NCBI RefSeq assembly: GCF_019145235.1
Contig: NZ_JAHSTV010000009.1
Location: 186,001-250,000 of the forward strand
From: Pseudomonas farris
Lineage (GTDB): Bacteria > Pseudomonadota > Gammaproteobacteria > Pseudomonadales > Pseudomonadaceae
Reading direction: 5' to 3'
Length of the DNA: 64,000 nt
Of this stretch, positions 51,174 through 60,529 are shown in pieces. Made by a program: the position numbers and the translations under genes. A model generated the notes under the pieces. The model had not been told where the DNA came from, did no database searches, and saw only the letters and a program-made list of their open reading frames with translations. Every line of letters begins with the position of its first letter. The stretch's first letter is position 1.

Positions 51174-51956
51174 GTGAGCGTAGCCCCCGTCCAATCGCCA
51201 CACAGCATCAAAGACAAAGTCAGTGCCGCCGAATGGCAGACCCGCATCGATCTGGCCGCCTGTTATCGCCTGGTCGCCTTGCACGGCTGGGACGATCTCA
51301 TTTTCACGCATATTTCCGCCAAGGTGCCGGGCACTGAAGACTTTCTGATCAATCCGTTTGGGCTGATGTTCCATGAAATGACTGCGTCGAGCCTGGTCAA
51401 GGTCGATCAGGCCGGCAACAAGTTGATGGACAGCCCTTACGAGATCAACCCGGCGGGATACACCATCCACAGCGCCGTGCATGAAGTCCGTCATGACGTC
51501 GCGTGTGTACTGCACACCCACACCGCGGCGGGGGTGGCGGTATCGGCACAGACGCAGGGCATCTTGCCGATCAGTCAGCAGTCCTTGTTCGTCCTTTCCA
51601 GCCTGGCTTATCACGCCTATGAAGGTGTTGCGCTGAACCATGAAGAAAAGGCGCGACTGCAAGCCGACCTTGGAGAAAACAATTTCCTGATGCTGCACAA
51701 CCACGGTCTGCTGACCTGTGGCGGCACCATCGCCGACACGTTCCTGATGATGTTTACCTTTCAGCGCGCCTGCGAGATTCAAGTGCTGGCGCAGAACGGT
51801 GGCGCTGAGCTGATCGCCATCGAACCGCAGATTCTGGCGGGCGCCAAGGCGATGATCGCCGGTGTCACCAAAAGTGCTCAAGGGATGGGCGGCGCGCTGG
51901 CCTGGCCGGCGCTGCTGCGCAAACTCGATAAACAAGACCCGGGTTATAAACTCTAA
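51174..51956 (+). CDS. Class II aldolase/adducin-domain protein
   Basis: A 260-residue protein of the class II aldolase fold. Zn-binding residues appear in CVLHTHTAAGVAV (about 111-123) and MLHNHGLLTCGG (about 171-182). It starts at GTG after GAGAATCCTTGCC. Its stop abuts the ATG of an alpha/beta hydrolase gene, so the two are coupled. Substrate unknown; not a clear fuculose or ribulose aldolase. Confidence 0.83.
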   Translation: MSVAPVQSPHSIKDKVSAAEWQTRIDLAACYRLVALHGWDDLIFTHISAKVPGTEDFLINPFGLMFHEMTASSLVKVDQAGNKLMDSPYEINPAGYTIHSAVHEVRHDVACVLHTHTAAGVAVSAQTQGILPISQQSLFVLSSLAYHAYEGVALNHEEKARLQADLGENNFLMLHNHGLLTCGGTIADTFLMMFTFQRACEIQVLAQNGGAELIAIEPQILAGAKAMIAGVTKSAQGMGGALAWPALLRKLDKQDPGYKL

Positions 51957-52859
51957 ATGGCCCTCGCCGAGATTCCACTGTGTGTCTGGCGCAAACGCGG
52001 CCAGACGTTCGTATTCCGCGGTCAGACCCTGCGCTATTGGACCGCTGGGCAGGGCGAGCCGCTGTTGCTGATCCATGGCTTTCCGACCGCCAGCTGGGAC
52101 TGGCATTACCTGTGGCAGCCGCTGGCGCAGCGCTATCGGGTGATTGCCTGCGACATGCTCGGCTTCGGCGATTCGGCCAAACCGGTGAACCACGGCTACA
52201 GCCTGCTGGAACAGGCCGATCTGCAACAGGCCTTACTGGCGCATTTGAACGTTGAACAACCCGTTCACGTGTTGGCACACGATTATGGCGACAGCGTGGC
52301 CCAGGAACTGCTGGCCCGGCACTATGAAACGCGCGCTGATATTGCCAGTTGCGTGTTTCTCAATGGCGGGCTGTTTCCCGAAACCCATCGCCCGGTGTTG
52401 ATGCAAAAACTCCTGCTCAGCCCCTTGGGCTGGATGATCGGGCGAGCCTTTACCCGAGACGCTCTGGTGAAGAGTTTCCAGCAGGTGTTCGGTCCGCAGA
52501 CCCGGCCCACCGAAAGTGAACTGGATGATTTCTGGAGCTTGGTCGACAACAATCGCGGGCAACGGATCATGCACAAATTGATCAGTTACATCCCGCAGCG
52601 CCGTGTCCAGCGTGAGCGTTGGGTCAGCGCCATGCAGCGCGGCGAGGTGCCGCTACGGGTCATCGATGGCGAGGTCGATCCGGTGTCCGGCGCACATATG
52701 GTGGCGCGCTATCGGCAACTGATTCCCGACCCGGACACGGTCTTGCTGCCAGAGATTGGCCATTATCCGCAGATTGAAGCGCCGGCGCAGGTGCTCAAGC
52801 ACTATCTGGAGTTTCGCGACCGTCTGGTTTTAACGCCGCTCAAGGTGGCGTGTTCCTGA
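51957..52859 (+). CDS. Alpha/beta hydrolase (MEST/epoxide-hydrolase-like)
   Basis: A 300-residue alpha/beta hydrolase. Oxyanion HGFPTASWDWHYLW, nucleophile-elbow Asp in LAHDYGDSVAQEL (about 98-110, an Asp instead of Ser, as in epoxide hydrolases and dehalogenases), acid DGEVDPVSGAH and catalytic His EIGHYPQIEAP. It begins directly after the aldolase-like stop (TAAATG). Confidence 0.86.
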   Translation: MALAEIPLCVWRKRGQTFVFRGQTLRYWTAGQGEPLLLIHGFPTASWDWHYLWQPLAQRYRVIACDMLGFGDSAKPVNHGYSLLEQADLQQALLAHLNVEQPVHVLAHDYGDSVAQELLARHYETRADIASCVFLNGGLFPETHRPVLMQKLLLSPLGWMIGRAFTRDALVKSFQQVFGPQTRPTESELDDFWSLVDNNRGQRIMHKLISYIPQRRVQRERWVSAMQRGEVPLRVIDGEVDPVSGAHMVARYRQLIPDPDTVLLPEIGHYPQIEAPAQVLKHYLEFRDRLVLTPLKVACS

Positions 52860-52969
52860 TTATCCCGCTGCCTTATCGCGCACCATTCAGCCGCCCCCGT
52901 GTTTATTGTGACCGGCAGCCTCGTGGCTGACACTCGCACTCATTGTCCCTTGGCCTGCTGGAGTTCCCC

Positions 52970-53881
52970 ATGAATGAGTCTGTGCGCTTCGAAGATAAAG
53001 TGGTGATCGTCACCGGTGCGGGCGGTGGCTTGGGGCGGGCGCACGCGCTGCTGTTCGCAAAGCAGGGCGCCAAAGTGCTGGTCAATGATCTCGGCGGTTC
53101 GGCTCAAGGCGAAGGCGCCAATGCATCGGCTGCCGATCGTGTGGTAGCGGAGATTCGTGAAGCGGGCGGTACCGCCGAGGCGAACCATGACTCCGTCACC
53201 GACGGTGACAAAATCGTCCAGAATGCCCTCGACACATTCGGTCGTGTCGATGTTGTGGTGAACAATGCCGGTATTCTGCGGGACAAGACCTTTCACAAAA
53301 TGGACGACAGCGACTGGGACCTGGTTTACCGCGTCCACGTCGAGGGCGCCTACAAGGTCACCCGCGCTGCCTGGCCGCACATGCGTGAGCAAAACTACGG
53401 TCGCGTGATCTTCACCGCGTCGACTTCGGGCATCTACGGCAATTTTGGTCAGTCCAACTACGGCATGGCCAAACTCGGCCTCTACGGCCTGACCCGCACA
53501 CTGGCCATCGAAGGCCGCAAGCACAACATCCTGGTCAACGCCATCGCCCCCACCGGCGGCACCCGCATGACCGAAGGCCTGATCCCGCCACAAGTGTTCG
53601 AACAACTCAAACCGGAACTGGTCAGCCCGCTGGTGGTGTACCTGGCCAGCGAGCATTGCCAGGAAACGTCGGGGTTATTCGAAGTGGGTGGCGGCTGGAT
53701 GGGCAAGGTGCGCTGGGAGCGCAGCCTGGGCGCCGGGTTTGACCCGCGGGTGGGGTTTTCGCCGGAGGATGTGGCGGCGCATTGGGAGCAGATTTGTGAT
53801 TTTGAGGGGGCAGCGCATCCGAAGGACAATATTGAAGCGTTGAAGGAAATGATGGAGAACTTGCAGAGGTATTCCATCTGA
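52970..53881 (+). CDS. SDR dehydrogenase (HSD17B4/FabG-like)
   Basis: A 303-residue SDR with TGAGGGLGRAH (15-25), NNAGILRDKTF, and catalytic SNYGMAKLG. The long C-terminus (to 303) recalls the dehydrogenase domain of the peroxisomal multifunctional enzyme, acting on 3-hydroxyacyl-CoA. ATG 52970 follows GGAG. It may belong to a fatty-acid or steroid-like degradation set with neighbours. Confidence 0.88.
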   Translation: MNESVRFEDKVVIVTGAGGGLGRAHALLFAKQGAKVLVNDLGGSAQGEGANASAADRVVAEIREAGGTAEANHDSVTDGDKIVQNALDTFGRVDVVVNNAGILRDKTFHKMDDSDWDLVYRVHVEGAYKVTRAAWPHMREQNYGRVIFTASTSGIYGNFGQSNYGMAKLGLYGLTRTLAIEGRKHNILVNAIAPTGGTRMTEGLIPPQVFEQLKPELVSPLVVYLASEHCQETSGLFEVGGGWMGKVRWERSLGAGFDPRVGFSPEDVAAHWEQICDFEGAAHPKDNIEALKEMMENLQRYSI

Positions 53882-54454
53882 TTGCGCCACATCTGGCGGG
53901 GCTTGCCTGAGCTCTGCCATCTCCTCTCGATGACTCACTGCCTGAAAACCTTTCGCCCATAAAAAAGGCCGCTGCAAACGCAGCGGCCAAAGTAAGACGT
54001 TGGATCAAGGAGCAACAAATCAACGTCAGTGAACACGGGGCGATGAGTCGAAAAAATATGCTTCAAATCATCTGGATTCTGTCGCCAACGGGGTGGTCTA
54101 TCAATCCCCGTCGCTTCGTGCTTTCAGGCCGTTTGCCGTGAAAGCCCGGCAAGAATAAGGGCTTGAGCGCAAAGGAAAAATAGCGATTCCAGACATGCAC
54201 TGTTGCAGTCTGAGCAACAGTCTTTGGCTGAACCCTGTAGCAGCCTTCGGCATCTGCCACATGCCCGATTCAACCCGCCTCCCATGCGTTGCGCTGATAA
54301 CCCTCCATCCAGCCCATCCATACCCCGCGCAAACCCGCGTCCCATGCGGGCATTCATCCTTTGGAGGTACAGCGTGAATACCTCCTTGGTGCGCTTATCG
54401 CTCCCGGCGTGCGGCAGTAGGGTGAGGCCTTCTGTCACTCACCGGGGAAGACGC
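53882..54454. other. 573-nt intergenic region with minus-strand terminator
   Basis: No convincing protein gene. The main feature is the hairpin at 53961-53988; a small inverted repeat GTTGC-AGTCTGA-GCAAC lies near 54202. Several ATGs and short frames on both strands lack ribosome-binding sites or family resemblance. The right part should hold the promoter and leader of the DUF1302 gene. Confidence 0.6.
53961..53988 (-). terminator. Orphan rho-independent terminator on minus strand
   Basis: GGCCGCTGC-AAAC-GCAGCGGCC (53967-53988); on the minus strand it is followed by six T residues (53966-53961). No minus-strand gene lies upstream of it, so it may end a small RNA or antisense transcript, or act weakly after the SDR gene on the plus strand. 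Confidence 0.6.
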
Positions 54455-56248
54455 ATGACAAAAACAACAATGCGCGCCATCTTCAAACCGCAAGCGCTGG
54501 CCGCTGCGGTGGCCTTGGGCTGCTGTGCTCAGGCGCAGGCTGTTTCATTCAACATCGGCGAAATCGAGGGGCAGTTCGATTCCTCGTTGTCGGTCGGCGC
54601 GAGCTGGGGCATGCGCGATGCCGACAAGTCACTGGTGGGCACCGTCAACGGCGGCACTGGCCAGTCTTCGACCGGTGATGACGGACGCCTGAACTTCAAG
54701 AAAGGCGAGACCTTCTCCAAGATCTTCAAAGGTATCCACGACCTCGAGTTGAAGTACGGCGACACGGGCGTGTTCGTTCGTGGCAAGTACTGGTACGACT
54801 TCGAGCTGAAGGATGAAGACCGCGAGTTCAAGCAGATCAGTGACAACGGCCGCAAAGAGGGTGCCAAGTCTTCGGGCGCGCAGATCCTCGATGCATTCGT
54901 CTATCACAATTATTCGATTGCCGATCTGCCGGGCACCGTGCGCGCCGGCAAGCAGGTGGTCAGCTGGGGTGAAAGCACCTTCATCGGCAACTCGATCAAC
55001 AGCATCAACCCGGTCGACGTTTCCGCGTTCCGTCGTCCTGGCGCCGAGATCAAGGAAGGCCTGATTCCGGTGAACATGTTGTTCGCCTCCCAGGGCCTGA
55101 CCGATCAGCTCACGGTGGAAGGCTTCTACCAACTGGAGTGGGATCAGACCGTTCTCGACAACTGCGGCACCTTCTTTGGCGTCGACGTGGCGGCAGACGG
55201 CTGCAACAACGGTTACACCGTCGGCAGCCCGGCGATTGCGCCGTTGGCGCCGTTGGCGGCAGCCTTTGGCCAACCTATCCAGGTCACCCGTGAGGGCGTG
55301 ATCGTGCCCCGTGGCGGCGACCGCGATGCCCGGGATTCGGGGCAGTGGGGCACAGCCTTGCGCTGGCTCGGTGACGACACCGAATACGGCCTCTACTTCA
55401 TGAATTACCACAGTCGCACACCGACCGTCGGCACCACCACCGCCGGGCTGTCGACACTGGCCAGGCTGCCGGGCATGATCAGCGCCGCCAACCGTCTGGC
55501 CCCGGGCAGCGGCTCGGGCCTGGCCCAAAGCGTGATGCTCGGGCGCGGCCAGTATTACCTCGAATACCCGGAAGACATTCGTCTGTACGGTGCGAGCTTC
55601 TCCACCACGTTGCCCACCGGCACTGCCTGGACCGGCGAAATCAGCTACCGGCCCAACGCTCCGGTGCAGGTCAACACCAACGACCTGACCCTGGCGTTGC
55701 TTAACCCGATCGCCGGCGGCGCCGCATCGCCTGTCGCGACCCGGCCGGGTGCCGACAACACTGGTTATCGCCGCAAGGAAGTGACCCAGGTCCAAAGCAC
55801 CCTGACGCACTTCTTCGACCAGATATTGGGCGCCCAACGCCTGACCCTGGTCGGTGAAGCCGCGGTGGTGCGGGTCGGTGGTCTGGAGTCGCGGAGCAAG
55901 CTGCGTTACGGCCGTGATTCGGTCTACGGCCAGTACGGTTTCGGTGGCGATACCGACGGCTTCGTCACCTCTACTTCCTGGGGCTACCGCGCCCGGGCGA
56001 TTCTCGACTACGCCAACGTGATCGGCGGGATCAACCTCAAACCCAACCTGTCCTGGTCCCATGACGTCGCCGGCTACGGTCCCAACGGGCTGTTCAACGA
56101 AGGCGCCAAGGCGGTCAGCGTCGGTGTCGATGCCGATTACCGCAACACCTATACCGCGAGCCTCAGTTACACCGACTTCTTCGGCGGTGACTACAACGTC
56201 CTGGAAGACCGTGACTTCCTGGCGCTGAGCTTCGGTGTGAACTTCTGA
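54455..56248 (+). CDS. DUF1302 outer-membrane protein
   Basis: A 597-residue protein: signal peptide (about 1-30, ending AQAQAV), then a long beta-strand-rich sequence with aromatic/Gly alternation ending LEDRDFLALSFGVNF, terminal Phe, as in outer-membrane barrels. DUF1302 family. ATG 54455 follows GGGGAAG; the open frame from 54203 is not believed. It precedes a DUF1329 gene, the conserved pair (PA3923-PA3922 in PAO1, from memory). Confidence 0.88.
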   Translation: MTKTTMRAIFKPQALAAAVALGCCAQAQAVSFNIGEIEGQFDSSLSVGASWGMRDADKSLVGTVNGGTGQSSTGDDGRLNFKKGETFSKIFKGIHDLELKYGDTGVFVRGKYWYDFELKDEDREFKQISDNGRKEGAKSSGAQILDAFVYHNYSIADLPGTVRAGKQVVSWGESTFIGNSINSINPVDVSAFRRPGAEIKEGLIPVNMLFASQGLTDQLTVEGFYQLEWDQTVLDNCGTFFGVDVAADGCNNGYTVGSPAIAPLAPLAAAFGQPIQVTREGVIVPRGGDRDARDSGQWGTALRWLGDDTEYGLYFMNYHSRTPTVGTTTAGLSTLARLPGMISAANRLAPGSGSGLAQSVMLGRGQYYLEYPEDIRLYGASFSTTLPTGTAWTGEISYRPNAPVQVNTNDLTLALLNPIAGGAASPVATRPGADNTGYRRKEVTQVQSTLTHFFDQILGAQRLTLVGEAAVVRVGGLESRSKLRYGRDSVYGQYGFGGDTDGFVTSTSWGYRARAILDYANVIGGINLKPNLSWSHDVAGYGPNGLFNEGAKAVSVGVDADYRNTYTASLSYTDFFGGDYNVLEDRDFLALSFGVNF

Positions 56249-56271
56249 TCTGGCTGAGAAGGATGATGTTA

Positions 56272-57639
56272 ATGCGCAAGATGATTCTGCAATGCGGCGC
56301 CCTGGCCCTGAGCCTGTTGGCCGCCAACGTGATGGCGGCGGTCTCGCCGGAAGAAGCCAACAAGCTCGGCACCACACTCACGCCACTGGGCGCCGAGAAA
56401 GCCGGCAACGCCGACGGCTCGATCCCGGCCTGGACCGGTGGCATCCCGAAAAACGCTGGCGCGGTCGACAGCAAAGGCTTCCTGGCTGACCCGTTCGCCA
56501 GCGAAAAACCGTTGTTCACCATCACCGCCGCGACTGTTGATAAGTACAAGGACAAGCTCTCGGATGGCCAGGTGGCGATGTTCAAGCGCTACCCGGAAAC
56601 CTACAAGATCCCGGTCTATCCGACCCATCGCACCGTGGGCCTGCCGCCGGAAATCTACGAGTCGGCCAAACGCAGCGCGCTGAATGTGAACAGCATCAAC
56701 GACGGTAACGGCCTGGCCAATTTCACCGGCAATCGCTATTACGCATTCCCGATTCCGAAGAACGGCGTCGAGGTCCTGTGGAACCACATCACCCGTTATC
56801 ACGGCGGCAACCTGCGACGCATCATCACCCAGGTGACCCCACAGACCAACGGCAGCTACACGCCGATCCGTTTCGAGGAAGAGATTGCCGTTCCGCAACT
56901 GATGAAGGATCTGGACCCGGAAAAAGGCGCCAACGTACTGACCTTCTTCAAACAATCGGTGACCGCGCCGGCGCGCTTGGCGGGTAACGTGCTGCTGGTG
57001 CATGAAACCCTCGATCAGGTGAAAGAGCCGCGTCTGGCGTGGATCTACAATGCCGGTCAACGTCGAGTCCGACGCGCACCGCAAGTGGCCTACGACGGGC
57101 CGGGCACCGCCGCCGATGGTCTGCGCACGTCGGATAACTTCGACATGTTCTCCGGTGCGCCGGATCGCTACGACTGGAAACTGATCGGCAAAAAGGAAAT
57201 GTACATTCCCTACAACAGCTACAAACTCGACTCGCCGAGCCTCAAGTACGACGACGTGGTGAAAGCCGGGCACATCAACCAGGACCTGACCCGCTACGAA
57301 TTGCACCGGGTCTGGGAAGTGGTCGGCACGGTCAAACCGAGCGAGCGGCACATCTACGCCAAGCGCCACATGTACCTCGACGAAGACAGCTGGCAAGTGG
57401 CGTTGGCGGATCACTACGACGGTCGCGGCCAACTGTGGCGAGTGGCCGAAGGTCACGCCCAGTATTACTACGATCACCAGACTCCGGCCTACACCCTGGA
57501 GGCGCTCTACGACATCATTGCCGGCCGATACATTGCCCTGGGAATGAAGAACGAAGAGAAGCACAGCTTCGAATTCGGCTTCAACGCCAAGTCTGCGGAC
57601 TACACCCCGTCGGCTCTGCGCGCCGAAGGTGTTCGGTAA
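56272..57639 (+). CDS. DUF1329 periplasmic lipoprotein-carrier-like protein
   Basis: A 455-residue protein with a signal peptide (about 1-22, ending VMAA). DUF1329 is a LolA/LolB-like fold, often paired with DUF1302 and envelope transport genes. Seen are AGNADGSIPAWTGG and the C-terminal ALYDIIAGRYIALGMKNEE. ATG 56272 has AGAAGG nine bases before it. It is followed by a terminator and the LuxR gene. Ligand unknown. Confidence 0.87.
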   Translation: MRKMILQCGALALSLLAANVMAAVSPEEANKLGTTLTPLGAEKAGNADGSIPAWTGGIPKNAGAVDSKGFLADPFASEKPLFTITAATVDKYKDKLSDGQVAMFKRYPETYKIPVYPTHRTVGLPPEIYESAKRSALNVNSINDGNGLANFTGNRYYAFPIPKNGVEVLWNHITRYHGGNLRRIITQVTPQTNGSYTPIRFEEEIAVPQLMKDLDPEKGANVLTFFKQSVTAPARLAGNVLLVHETLDQVKEPRLAWIYNAGQRRVRRAPQVAYDGPGTAADGLRTSDNFDMFSGAPDRYDWKLIGKKEMYIPYNSYKLDSPSLKYDDVVKAGHINQDLTRYELHRVWEVVGTVKPSERHIYAKRHMYLDEDSWQVALADHYDGRGQLWRVAEGHAQYYYDHQTPAYTLEALYDIIAGRYIALGMKNEEKHSFEFGFNAKSADYTPSALRAEGVR

Positions 57640-57666
57640 CGGTTTTGATACATTGGCATCACCAGA

Positions 57667-57690
57667 GGCGACCTGCGGGTCGCCTTTTTT
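57667..57690 (+). terminator. Terminator after DUF1329 gene
   Basis: GGCGACC-TGC-GGGTCGCC followed by TTTTTT, 27 nt after the stop. Confidence 0.9.
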
Positions 57691-57779
57691 ATGGGCGCCG
57701 ATCAGCGTCCTGAATACTTCTCAACAAGCGGGTTATAGAGGGCTAGGGTGGCCGGACAATTATAAAAAGGCACGCCGCA

Positions 57780-60335
57780 ATGACCGCCATGACTCCGTGT
57801 CTGGACCGTTCTGGATTCCTGCCCCGCCTGTCCTCTCATCACCTGTCGCGGGCCCGTTTGAGCGAGCCGTTATTGGCTTCGACGGCCCGGGTGAAATTGC
57901 TCTGCGCACCCGCCGGCAGTGGCAAGAGCGCGCTGCTCGCCGAATGCCTGTTGCAGGCACCAACCCAGTGCTGGGTGCATTGGTTGCCAATGTCTGGCGA
58001 AGCGTGGAGTGCGGCGGATTTTCGTTATCGTCTGGCAGAGACGCTGGGGTTGGCCTCATCGGATGAAGCCGGGTTGCTGAGCTGTCTGGCGCGATTGCAG
58101 ACGCCGACCTGGCTGTTTCTCGATGACTACTGCCGCCTGCCAAACCCGGAGCTGGATCTGCTACTGGATCGTATGCTGGCGATCAGCAGCCCGATGCTGA
58201 CCTGGTGGCTGGGTGCCCGCCGCCGGCCGCCCTGCAACTGGCCAAGGTTGCTGCTCGACGATGAGTTGTACGAGTGCGAGAGCGCTTCGCTGGCTTTTAC
58301 CTCGGGTGAAGTCGAGCAGATATTGCAGCCCTGGGTACCGGAGCAAGCCAGCAAGGTGGCCAGTCGGATCATCCAGCGCACCGGCGGCTGGTGTGCCGGA
58401 GTGCGGATTGCATTGCTGCAGAAGTGCGACTGGTCACGTCAGGACAAACCCCTGGGACGGGCGGACACCTTGCTCGATTATCTGGAGCATGAGTTATTCA
58501 GTTCGCTGACGCCTGAGTTAAGCGAAGCCTGGAGGGTGCTGGCCCACTTACCCCGCTTTAATGCCCGGCTGTGCGATCACCTGTTCGGGGCTGGGGAGGG
58601 CGCTCAGTACTTGCGGACCTTGCAAGCGCTGGGCTGTTTTATCGAACCCTGGCGGGACTCCACCGACTGGCTACAGATTTTCACCCCGTTCACCCAATTG
58701 TTGCGCGATGAGCAATGGCCGGCGGGACGCTCCTGGCATCGGCGTGCCTGCCAGTGGTTCTGTGCCGAACAGGACTGGAAGTCGGCCTTTGAACAGGCAT
58801 TGCTCGCCGAGGAATACGAAGTGGCGGTCAGCCTGTTGCAGCACTTCAGTTTCGAGCATTTGTTCGAGGAGCAGACGGTGGTGCTGTTGCTGCGTTTACA
58901 TGAGCAGCAAGGCGAGGAACTGACGCTGGGCAGCCCGCAGTTGGTCGGATTGATTACAGCTGCGCTGTTATTCGCCGGACGTTTCGAACAGGCGACTGCC
59001 TGCATTGCTCATTTGGCGCATTTCACGCCTCAACCCTCGGCGGTGCTTCAGCGTCAATTGATTGCACGCTGGCAGGCCCTGCAGGGGTGGTTGCTGCATT
59101 TACAGGGACGAATGGAGACTTCGCGCGCGCACTTCCTTGACGCGTTGAAGGCGCTCGATCCCGAATGCTGGACCGCGCGCCTGATGTGTTTGTCCGGTCT
59201 GACGCAACAGGCCTTGCTAAGGGGCGAACTCGACGTGGCGCAAGCCCATAACCGCGAGGCGTTGTGCCTGGCGCGGGCGCAAGGTTCGCTGGTGTTCGAG
59301 GGCTTGATGGAGCTCGATCATGCACAATTGCTGGAGCAGCGGGGAGCTCCGGCCCGCGCCGAGAGCCTGTTGCTCAACGTGCACGAACTGCTCTGCCAGC
59401 AAGGGGATCGGCCCACGCCTCTGCTCGGGCGCATCGCCCTGCGACGTGGACGACTGGCGTTATGCATGGGGCAGGAGGAACGGGCCACCGAGTTCTTTCA
59501 GCACGGTCTCGACGATTGTCTGCGCAGCCACGACAAACGTGTGCTCTACGGTTTTCTCGGTCAGGCGCAATTGGCGGCCAATCAAGGCGATTACGCCCAG
59601 GCCTTTGTTCGCTTGCGCGATGCCGAGCGCTTGATGCAGCAGCGGCAGATTCCGGACACGGTCTACCGAGGAGTGCTGTTGCAGGTCAGTAGTCATTTCT
59701 GGTTACAACAGGGACGTCCCGAGCTGGCGCGCGAGGCGTTGAGCCGGGTACTCAAACACTATCGCGGGCCCCAGGCACGACAGGCGCCGCCGGCCACTCT
59801 GGAGTTGATTCCACGGATCGAATACCTGCTGATCCTCGCCCGAGTCCGGTTAGCGCCGCAGATGTCTGATGCCACGGCACAGCTTGAGTTGTTGATGACA
59901 CACGCACAGGCGCGCGGTATGTGGGCGCTCGCCACTGAGTTGCAACTGGCGGTAGCCGAAGCGTTGTGGCTCGCCGGCCATACGGAACAATCCATCGGTA
60001 TGTTGCAAGAGGGCGTTTGCAGTGTGGAGCGATACCAGGGACAACAGGTGTTGAAAGAGTTGAGACAGCGTCAGGGTGCATTGTTTGAAGTCCGGTCTTC
60101 TGTTTTGCCAGACGAACTTATCCTGCGTTCAGGTGAAACAGGTGCATTGAGCCAGCGTGAACGACAAGTACTGGAGTTAATAGCACTCGGTCATTCCAAT
60201 CAACAGATTGCAGATGCCCTGTTCATTTCTTTGCATACTGTTAAAACCCATGCCCGGCGTATTCACGGAAAGTTAGGAGTGGAGCGCAGGACGCAAGCCG
60301 TGGCAAAGGCAAAGTTACTTGGGTTGTGCGGATGA
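57780..60335 (+). CDS. MalT-like LuxR-family ATP-binding regulator
   Basis: An 851-residue LAL regulator. Walker A APAGSGKS at 43-50, Walker B WLFLDDYC near 117, a long TPR-like helical region (about 340-760), and a C-terminal LuxR helix-turn-helix (LSQRERQVLELIALGHSNQQIADALFISLHTVKTHARRIHGKL, about 787-830). MalT-type proteins sense a ligand through the helical domain. Placement after DUF1302-DUF1329 matches PA3921 and suggests control of those genes. Confidence 0.92.
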   Translation: MTAMTPCLDRSGFLPRLSSHHLSRARLSEPLLASTARVKLLCAPAGSGKSALLAECLLQAPTQCWVHWLPMSGEAWSAADFRYRLAETLGLASSDEAGLLSCLARLQTPTWLFLDDYCRLPNPELDLLLDRMLAISSPMLTWWLGARRRPPCNWPRLLLDDELYECESASLAFTSGEVEQILQPWVPEQASKVASRIIQRTGGWCAGVRIALLQKCDWSRQDKPLGRADTLLDYLEHELFSSLTPELSEAWRVLAHLPRFNARLCDHLFGAGEGAQYLRTLQALGCFIEPWRDSTDWLQIFTPFTQLLRDEQWPAGRSWHRRACQWFCAEQDWKSAFEQALLAEEYEVAVSLLQHFSFEHLFEEQTVVLLLRLHEQQGEELTLGSPQLVGLITAALLFAGRFEQATACIAHLAHFTPQPSAVLQRQLIARWQALQGWLLHLQGRMETSRAHFLDALKALDPECWTARLMCLSGLTQQALLRGELDVAQAHNREALCLARAQGSLVFEGLMELDHAQLLEQRGAPARAESLLLNVHELLCQQGDRPTPLLGRIALRRGRLALCMGQEERATEFFQHGLDDCLRSHDKRVLYGFLGQAQLAANQGDYAQAFVRLRDAERLMQQRQIPDTVYRGVLLQVSSHFWLQQGRPELAREALSRVLKHYRGPQARQAPPATLELIPRIEYLLILARVRLAPQMSDATAQLELLMTHAQARGMWALATELQLAVAEALWLAGHTEQSIGMLQEGVCSVERYQGQQVLKELRQRQGALFEVRSSVLPDELILRSGETGALSQRERQVLELIALGHSNQQIADALFISLHTVKTHARRIHGKLGVERRTQAVAKAKLLGLCG

Positions 60336-60529
60336 TTTCAGGGCTTTTTAGGCTGTATTGGTTTTTTTGAATTTTGTGTTTTGAGAGGGTGTTGTTTTAC
60401 ATGTGGTATTGAATGCGAATATTTGGTATTGGATAGGCAGTTTGTTGTTTGTTTGTTCTGGAATAGTTTTAAAGGAGCCAGCGGTAAAGTTGGTTTTTTT
60501 AAACTATACAAAGGACAGAAGTTAATATC
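60336..60529 (+). other. AT-rich leader before the toxin-like gene
   Basis: A 194-nt gap unlike the rest of the window: long T and A runs (TTTTTTGAATTTTGTG, GGTTTTTTTAAACTATACAAAGG). It contains an AAGGA-like ribosome-binding site before 60530, and probable AT-rich promoter elements. Low GC here is typical of H-NS/MvaT-silenced, horizontally acquired genes. Confidence 0.6.

Noticed and set aside
54629..56377. 582-codon minus-strand open frame
   Set aside because: Antisense shadow of the DUF1302 gene with Gly/Val/Arg-rich, non-family composition.
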